A stretch of 64,000 bases of DNA from Paracoccaceae bacterium Fryx2. GTDB taxonomy: Bacteria > Pseudomonadota > Alphaproteobacteria > Rhodobacterales > Rhodobacteraceae. The translations under genes were made by a program, and so were the position numbers. Each line of letters begins with the position of its first letter. The first letter of the stretch is position 1. The notes under the pieces were generated by a model that was not told where the DNA came from, searched no databases, and saw only the letters and a list, made by a program, of their open reading frames with translations. The stretch lies in NCBI GenBank assembly GCA_032334235.1, contig JAVSGI010000008.1, positions 1-64,000 on the forward strand. The letters run 5' to 3'. Shown here piece by piece: positions 59,562 to 64,000 of the stretch.

Positions 59562-61536
59562 AACGTTCGACGGGGCCGAGGAGGTGCGCCGCGCCTGGAT
59601 GGCTGGCCTTGCCCCCGATCCGTCGCTGACCGTGTCGCAATGGGCGGACCGGCACCGGGTCTTGTCATCGCGGGCAGCGTCCGAGGCCGGGCCGTATCGC
59701 ACGGCCCGGACGCCGTACATGAAAGCGGTGATGGACGCGCTCTCGCCGCGCCACCCGGCACAGCGGGTGGTGTTTATGAAGGCGGCGCAGGTTGGCGCGA
59801 CCGAGGCGGGCAACAACTGGATCGGCTTCTGCATGCACCGGGCGCCCGGGCCATTTCTGGCGGTGCAACCGACCGTGGATCTGGCGAAACGCCTGTCGCA
59901 GCAACGGATCGACCCGCTGATCGAGGAAAGCCCCGATTTGCGAGCGCTGGTCTTGCCGTCCCGCTCACGGGATGCAGGGAACACGATCCTCGGGAAACGC
60001 TTCCCCGGCGGGCAGCTGATCCTGACCGGCGCGAATTCGGCCGTCGGCCTGCGATCGATGCCTGCGCGCTGGGTGTTTCTCGACGAGGTCGATGCCTATC
60101 CGGGCGATGTTGACGGCGAGGGTGACCCAATCGCCCTGGCCGAAGCGCGGACCATCAGTTTCGGGCATCGGAGCAAGGTGTTTCTGGCCTCGACGCCGAC
60201 CTTAAAAGGACTGAGCCGGATCGAGAGGGAATGGGAATTGTCCGATCAGCAGCGCTATCACGTGCCCTGCCCGCATTGTGGCGGGCTGCAATGGCTGCAG
60301 TTCGAGCGGCTGCGCTGGGAGCCGGGCAAGGCTGAGACGGTGCAGTATCTTTGCGAGCATTGCGACGCGCCGATCGCCGAACGGCACAAGACGTGGATGA
60401 TGGCGGAAGAGAATGGCGCAGGCTGGCAAGCCACGGCGCCGCCCGATGTGCAGGCGGCGGCGAAGGCCGCGGGCGTGGTCGGGTATCACATTTCGGGGCT
60501 CTATTCGCCGCTGGGCTGGTTGTCCTGGGAGGAAATTGCCCGCGGCTGGGAAGGCGCGCTGGGCAATGACGCCGCGCTGAAGACGCTGAAAAACACAATC
60601 CTCGGCGAGACTTGGCAGGAGCGCGGCGAGGCGCCGGATTGGCAGCGGCTTTATGAACGTCGAGCCGATTGGCAGCTTGGGGTGGCACCGGACGGGGTGC
60701 TGCTTCTGACCGCCGGTGCAGACGTTCAGCGCGACAGGATCGAGGTGGATGTCTGGGGCTGGGGCCGAAACCTTTGCTCCTGGCTGGTCGATCACGTCGT
60801 TCTGGAAGGCGACACCGCCCGCCCCGAGGTGTGGGCGCAACTGTCGGCTTTTCTGGGCCAGACTTGGGAACATGCCTCCGGCTGCCGAATGGCGCTGGCT
60901 CGGATGGCGATCGATTCTGGCGACGGTGTGACGACCGACGCGGTCTATTCATGGGTTCGCGCAGCCGGGCGGGGTCAGGTGATCGCCATCAAGGGCGTGG
61001 CTGGGTTTGATCGCAGCACGCTAGTGGACGGGCCAACCTATGTCGAGGTTACCGAGGCCGGGCGCAAACTTCGCCGCGGCGTGCAGCTTTGGAAGGTCGC
61101 AGGCGCGGTGTTCAAGTCTGAGACCTACCGGTTTCTGCGCCTGATCGCGCCGACGGACGAGGAATTGGCCGAAGGTGGGGAATGGCCGCACGGCTTTGTC
61201 CATATTCCAAAAGGCACGACGGCAGAATGGATGAAGCAGCTGACCGCCGAACAGCTGATGACGATCAAGACCCGGCAAGGATTCCAGCGCTTGGAATGGC
61301 AGCAGACCCGCGAGCGCAACGAGGCGCTGGATTGCCGCGTCTATGCCCGTGCCGCCGCCTGGCTGATGGGGATCGATCGTTGGGACAATCACCGCTGGGA
61401 GCAGTTGGAAGCGCAACTCGACCGACCCACCGGCCCTGCCGAACCGCCACCCGCCGGGCAGCCGAACCGGTCCGCACCGCCAACAACTACAAAACGACCT
61501 GCCCCCTGGATGGGCACGAGAAAGAAATGGTTCTGA
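59548..61536 (+). CDS. Phage terminase large subunit (GpA family)
   Basis: 662 residues from TTG 59548 with GGAGG at 59537-59541, overlapping the small subunit gene by 14 bases. ATPase part: adenine/Walker A-like AAQVGATE (79-86), Walker B WVFLDEVD (175-182). The nuclease part has conserved acids in LTAGADVQRDRIEVDVWGWG and IDSGDGVTTDAVYSW. Zinc-finger-like CPHCGGLQ and CEHCD occur in the middle. It cuts and pumps phage DNA into the prohead. Length is normal for GpA proteins and no defect is seen. Confidence 0.93.
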   Translation: MNSAETFDGAEEVRRAWMAGLAPDPSLTVSQWADRHRVLSSRAASEAGPYRTARTPYMKAVMDALSPRHPAQRVVFMKAAQVGATEAGNNWIGFCMHRAPGPFLAVQPTVDLAKRLSQQRIDPLIEESPDLRALVLPSRSRDAGNTILGKRFPGGQLILTGANSAVGLRSMPARWVFLDEVDAYPGDVDGEGDPIALAEARTISFGHRSKVFLASTPTLKGLSRIEREWELSDQQRYHVPCPHCGGLQWLQFERLRWEPGKAETVQYLCEHCDAPIAERHKTWMMAEENGAGWQATAPPDVQAAAKAAGVVGYHISGLYSPLGWLSWEEIARGWEGALGNDAALKTLKNTILGETWQERGEAPDWQRLYERRADWQLGVAPDGVLLLTAGADVQRDRIEVDVWGWGRNLCSWLVDHVVLEGDTARPEVWAQLSAFLGQTWEHASGCRMALARMAIDSGDGVTTDAVYSWVRAAGRGQVIAIKGVAGFDRSTLVDGPTYVEVTEAGRKLRRGVQLWKVAGAVFKSETYRFLRLIAPTDEELAEGGEWPHGFVHIPKGTTAEWMKQLTAEQLMTIKTRQGFQRLEWQQTRERNEALDCRVYARAAAWLMGIDRWDNHRWEQLEAQLDRPTGPAEPPPAGQPNRSAPPTTTKRPAPWMGTRKKWF

Positions 61537-61537
61537 C

Positions 61538-61747
61538 ATGGCCTGGACACAAGCTGAACTCGACGCCCTGAAGCGGGCCTATGCCGCGGGCACTCTGCGC
61601 GTGACCTCGGACGGCCGCACGGTGGAATATGGCAATGCCGCAGACCTTCTGTCCCGTGTTCGGATCATCGAAAGCGAGATGGCGCAGATCACCGGCTTAC
61701 CCCTGCCGGTTGCGGGCTTCGCCAGCTTTCGCCGGGGTGTGCGGTGA
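61538..61747 (+). CDS. Head-tail joining protein (gpW type)
   Basis: 69 residues: MAWTQAELDALKRAYAAGTL, VTSDGRTVEYGNAADLLSRV, a typical gpW-like small connector required to close the filled head. It starts one base after the terminase gene and overlaps the portal start (GTGA). Confidence 0.88.
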   Translation: MAWTQAELDALKRAYAAGTLRVTSDGRTVEYGNAADLLSRVRIIESEMAQITGLPLPVAGFASFRRGVR

Positions 61748-61940
61748 CCAAGGCCCCGCCGATCATCCGCTGGGGCCTGATCGATAGGGCGGTGGCGCTG
61801 ATTTCGCCGCGGGCTGCCTCGCAACGCTATGCCGCCCGGATCGCGCTGGGCAATCTGCGCCGGGCCTATGACGGTTCCGCAAAAGGCCGCGGCACCGATG
61901 GCTGGACCACCAGCGGCAAAGCGGCCGATGCGGAAATCGG
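61744..61940 (+). pseudogene. Phage portal protein, 5' fragment
   Basis: GTG start overlapping the joining gene. Encodes MTKAPPIIRWGLIDRAVALI and SPRAASQRYAARIALGNLRR AYDGSAKGR, the lambda-type portal N-terminus, about 65 codons. It is then cut by an IS21 element at 61941. The remainder would lie beyond the window, so virion production is blocked unless the IS leaves. Confidence 0.85.
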
Positions 61941-62117
61941 TGTTGCGCGACAACCATCTTGGCCGGTGCCGACAACCACCTTGGCCGGTGGGGCTGAACG
62001 GAAGACGGGCATGCCCGTCTGGAGGGCAGCCCCACCGGCTTGAGTGATTTCGGGGAAGGTGCTGGTCGCTGCGGGTTGGTAAGCCGGGTTCCTCTGCCGT
62101 CAAACGGAGGATCCGGG

Positions 62118-63626
62118 TTGGCCTACAAACCCATCAACGACCAGCAATTGAGATTATACATGTCCGACCTCCGATATCACAGTCAGCGCACGTCGGCCGC
62201 CCGCGCCGGGTTCAGCGAGCGCACGGCCCGACGGTTCGATGCCAACCCGACGCTGCCCTCGAACCGCAAGATCGTTCACGGGCGCACGGTGGCCGATCCC
62301 CTCGAGGGTTATTGGGAGGGCGACATCCTTCCCTTGCTGGAGAGGGACAGCGCCTTGCAGGCCGTCACCCTGCTGCGCCACCTTCAGGGCCTGCATCCGC
62401 TGGCCTTCCCCGATGACCGCATCCGGCGCACCCTGGAACGGCGGGTGCGGCAGTGGCGGGCGCTGAACGGACCCGAGCGCGACATCATCTTCCGCCAGAC
62501 GCCGGAGCCGGGCCGCATGGCCCAGTCGGACTTCACCCATGCCGAGGAGCTGGAGGTGACGATCGCGGGCCAGCTATTCCCGCATCTGCTCTACCACTTC
62601 GTCATGGTCTACAGCCGGTGGGAGCATGTCGGGGTGGTCCTGGGCGGGGAGAGCTTCACGGCCCTGGCCGAGAACCTGCAGCAGGCGCTCTGGTCGCTCG
62701 GCGGGGCACCACAGGAGCATCGCACCGACAGCCTCTCGGCCGCTTTCCGCAACCTGACGGCTGACCAGCGCCAGGATATCACCACGCGCTACAATGCCTT
62801 CGTCGGCCATTACGGCATGGAGGCCAGTCGCAACAACCGCGGCGAGGCTCACGAGAACGGCGCGGTGGAATCCCAGAACCGGCACCTCAAGAAAGCCATC
62901 GAACAGGCGCTGATCCTGCGCGGCAGCCGCGACTTCGCCAGCATTGAGGACTACCGCCGCTTCATCGACATTCTGGTGGCACGGCGCAACCGGCAGCGGG
63001 CGGCGGCCACGCAGGTGGAACGGGCGCATCTGAAGCCCCTGCCGCGCCGGCGCACCACCGACTTTACAGAGACCGTGGTTCCGGTCACCCGCACCAGCGG
63101 CTTTCTGGTCAAGAGCATCTTCTACAGCGCCCCGTCGCAGCTGATCGGGCAGCGCTTGCGGGTCCACCTTTACGACGATCGCCTTGAGGCCTTTCTCGGC
63201 AGCACCCTGGTCGTCAGCCATACAAGGGCGCGAGGTCGCGGCGATGGCCATCGCGTGCATGTCATCAACTACCATCACGTCATCCATGCGCTGCGGCGCA
63301 AACCGCAAGCCCTGTGGAGTTCGATCTACCGCGACAGCCTGTTCCCGCGAACCGAATACGCTGAGGCCTGGAAGGTGCTGCAGCGCGATCTGCCCCGCCG
63401 CGACGCCTGCCGCCGCATGGTCGACCTGCTGTTCATCGCCCACGACCGGGCCTGCGAGGCGGAACTGGCACATCTCCTGACGGACGATCTCGACGCCGGC
63501 CGGGCGCCGGACCCTGACCTGCTGACGCTCCGCCTGAGCCCGAAGCAAACGGCGCTGCCGACAGATGTCACCGTCGCCCATCCCTCGCTCGACAGCTTCG
63601 ATGCCCTTCTGGGAGCCTGCGCATGA
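62118..63626 (+). CDS. istA: IS21-family transposase IstA (third type, copy 2)
   Basis: 502 residues from TTG 62118 behind GGAGG (62106-62110), parallel to 8532-10040 and roughly 90 percent identical in protein by eye. Catalytic segments MAQSDFTHAEELEVT, HRTDSLSAAF and NRGEAHENGAVES are conserved. Overlaps istB by ATGA. Confidence 0.92.
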   Translation: MAYKPINDQQLRLYMSDLRYHSQRTSAARAGFSERTARRFDANPTLPSNRKIVHGRTVADPLEGYWEGDILPLLERDSALQAVTLLRHLQGLHPLAFPDDRIRRTLERRVRQWRALNGPERDIIFRQTPEPGRMAQSDFTHAEELEVTIAGQLFPHLLYHFVMVYSRWEHVGVVLGGESFTALAENLQQALWSLGGAPQEHRTDSLSAAFRNLTADQRQDITTRYNAFVGHYGMEASRNNRGEAHENGAVESQNRHLKKAIEQALILRGSRDFASIEDYRRFIDILVARRNRQRAAATQVERAHLKPLPRRRTTDFTETVVPVTRTSGFLVKSIFYSAPSQLIGQRLRVHLYDDRLEAFLGSTLVVSHTRARGRGDGHRVHVINYHHVIHALRRKPQALWSSIYRDSLFPRTEYAEAWKVLQRDLPRRDACRRMVDLLFIAHDRACEAELAHLLTDDLDAGRAPDPDLLTLRLSPKQTALPTDVTVAHPSLDSFDALLGACA

Positions 63627-64000
63627 CCTCCCGCGAGATCGACATCCACACGCTGCCCGGCATGCTGACCGCGCTGCGCCTGCCCAGCTTCCACAAGCTT
63701 TGGGCCGACATCGCCACCCGTGCCGACACCGAAGGCTGGCCCGCTGCCCGCTTTCTGGCTGTCCTCGCGGAATACGAACTGGCCGAGCGCGACATGCGCC
63801 GCATTCAGCGCCACATGAACGAGGCACAGCTACCGGCTGGCAAGACGCTGGCGACCTTCGACTTCAAGGCGCTGCCAACCCTGCCGCGCGCCCGGATCGA
63901 GGCCTTGGCGGCCGGCGACTGGCTGGAGGGTGGCGGCAATCTGATCGCCATCGGCAATTCCGGCACGGGCAAAACGCACATTCTCTGCGCGATAGGCCAT
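63623..64000 (+). CDS. istB: IS21-family helper ATPase IstB (partial)
   Basis: First 126 codons only; the window ends inside the gene. Walker A IAIGNSGTGKTHIL is reached at the very end. Homologous to 10037-10852. Confidence 0.9.
   Translation, partial: MTSREIDIHTLPGMLTALRLPSFHKLWADIATRADTEGWPAARFLAVLAEYELAERDMRRIQRHMNEAQLPAGKTLATFDFKALPTLPRARIEALAAGDWLEGGGNLIAIGNSGTGKTHILCAIGH

Larger units (their letters stand above)
61941..64000 (+). mobile_element. IS21-family element of the third type, copy 2 (truncated by window end)
   Basis: Starts TGTTGCGCGACAACC, homologous to the left end of the element at 8354, with the same tandem CGACAACCA repeats and the same long inverted repeat (GCCGGTGGGGCTG) before the transposase. 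The two copies differ at many codons, so they are older relatives rather than recent duplicates. The right end lies outside the window. Confidence 0.9.

Overview
The window looks like an accessory-rich stretch of an alphaproteobacterial chromosome or large plasmid, most likely from the order Rhodobacterales. This placement is an inference from protein style, high GC, a tRNA-fMet-type fragment and the gene repertoire. Two phage-derived regions, a secreted-adhesin locus and a defence island are all invaded by insertion sequences (IS).

Layout. (1) 1-737: a VapBC-type toxin-antitoxin pair with a perfect inverted-repeat operator. (2) 738-11069: the tail-end genes of a decayed prophage (NlpC-like tail protein, tail tip protein, small unknown protein), split by three IS21-family elements, with an IS110 remnant. 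(3) 11484-29226: a minus-strand locus for a giant type I-secreted adhesin. It holds the 2925-residue adhesin, a SapC-like protein, the outer-membrane, ABC and adaptor components of the exporter, a TIGR03032 protein and a SPINDLY/OGT-like glycosyltransferase. (4) 29276-32401: an IS1380-family transposase with a frameshift, an ISAs1 element and an orphan TPP riboswitch. (5) 32916-49236: the 3' half of tRNA-fMet (probable attachment site), then a minus-strand defence operon ending in a tyrosine integrase. In transcription order after the integrase the operon is antitoxin, VapC, MmeI-like DNA methyltransferase, EVE-like/GIY-YIG protein, SF2 helicase, T5orf172-type GIY-YIG nuclease, PD-(D/E)XK/DUF5655 protein and HNH endonuclease. 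(6) 50583-61940: early and packaging genes of a second prophage (excisionase-like protein, replication initiator with an internal iteron array, ParB-like protein, DNA methyltransferase, PLP-like enzyme, PIN module, terminases, head-tail joining protein, portal), broken by a further IS21 element that runs off the window.

Nearly every IS boundary can be set to the base from target-site duplications (TSDs), and removing the IS restores the frame of each interrupted gene: the tail protein, a small phage gene, the HNH endonuclease and the methyltransferase. The three IS5 copies (1310 bp each) and two of the IS21 copies (2578 bp each) appear almost identical, so the expansion is recent. One IS21 copy sits inside an IS5 copy that sits inside the HNH gene.

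The most interesting unit is the defence operon. Its genes overlap by 4-8 bases or abut, a VapBC module is translationally coupled to the methyltransferase, and at least three further nuclease-type proteins and a helicase follow. The methyltransferase and the HNH nuclease are both knocked out by the same IS5 element while the middle genes stay open. Other notable items are a lambda-like origin inside the phage initiator gene, a 48-bp inverted-repeat pair around one phage gene, a riboswitch cut off from its gene, and a putative glycosylated adhesin export locus.
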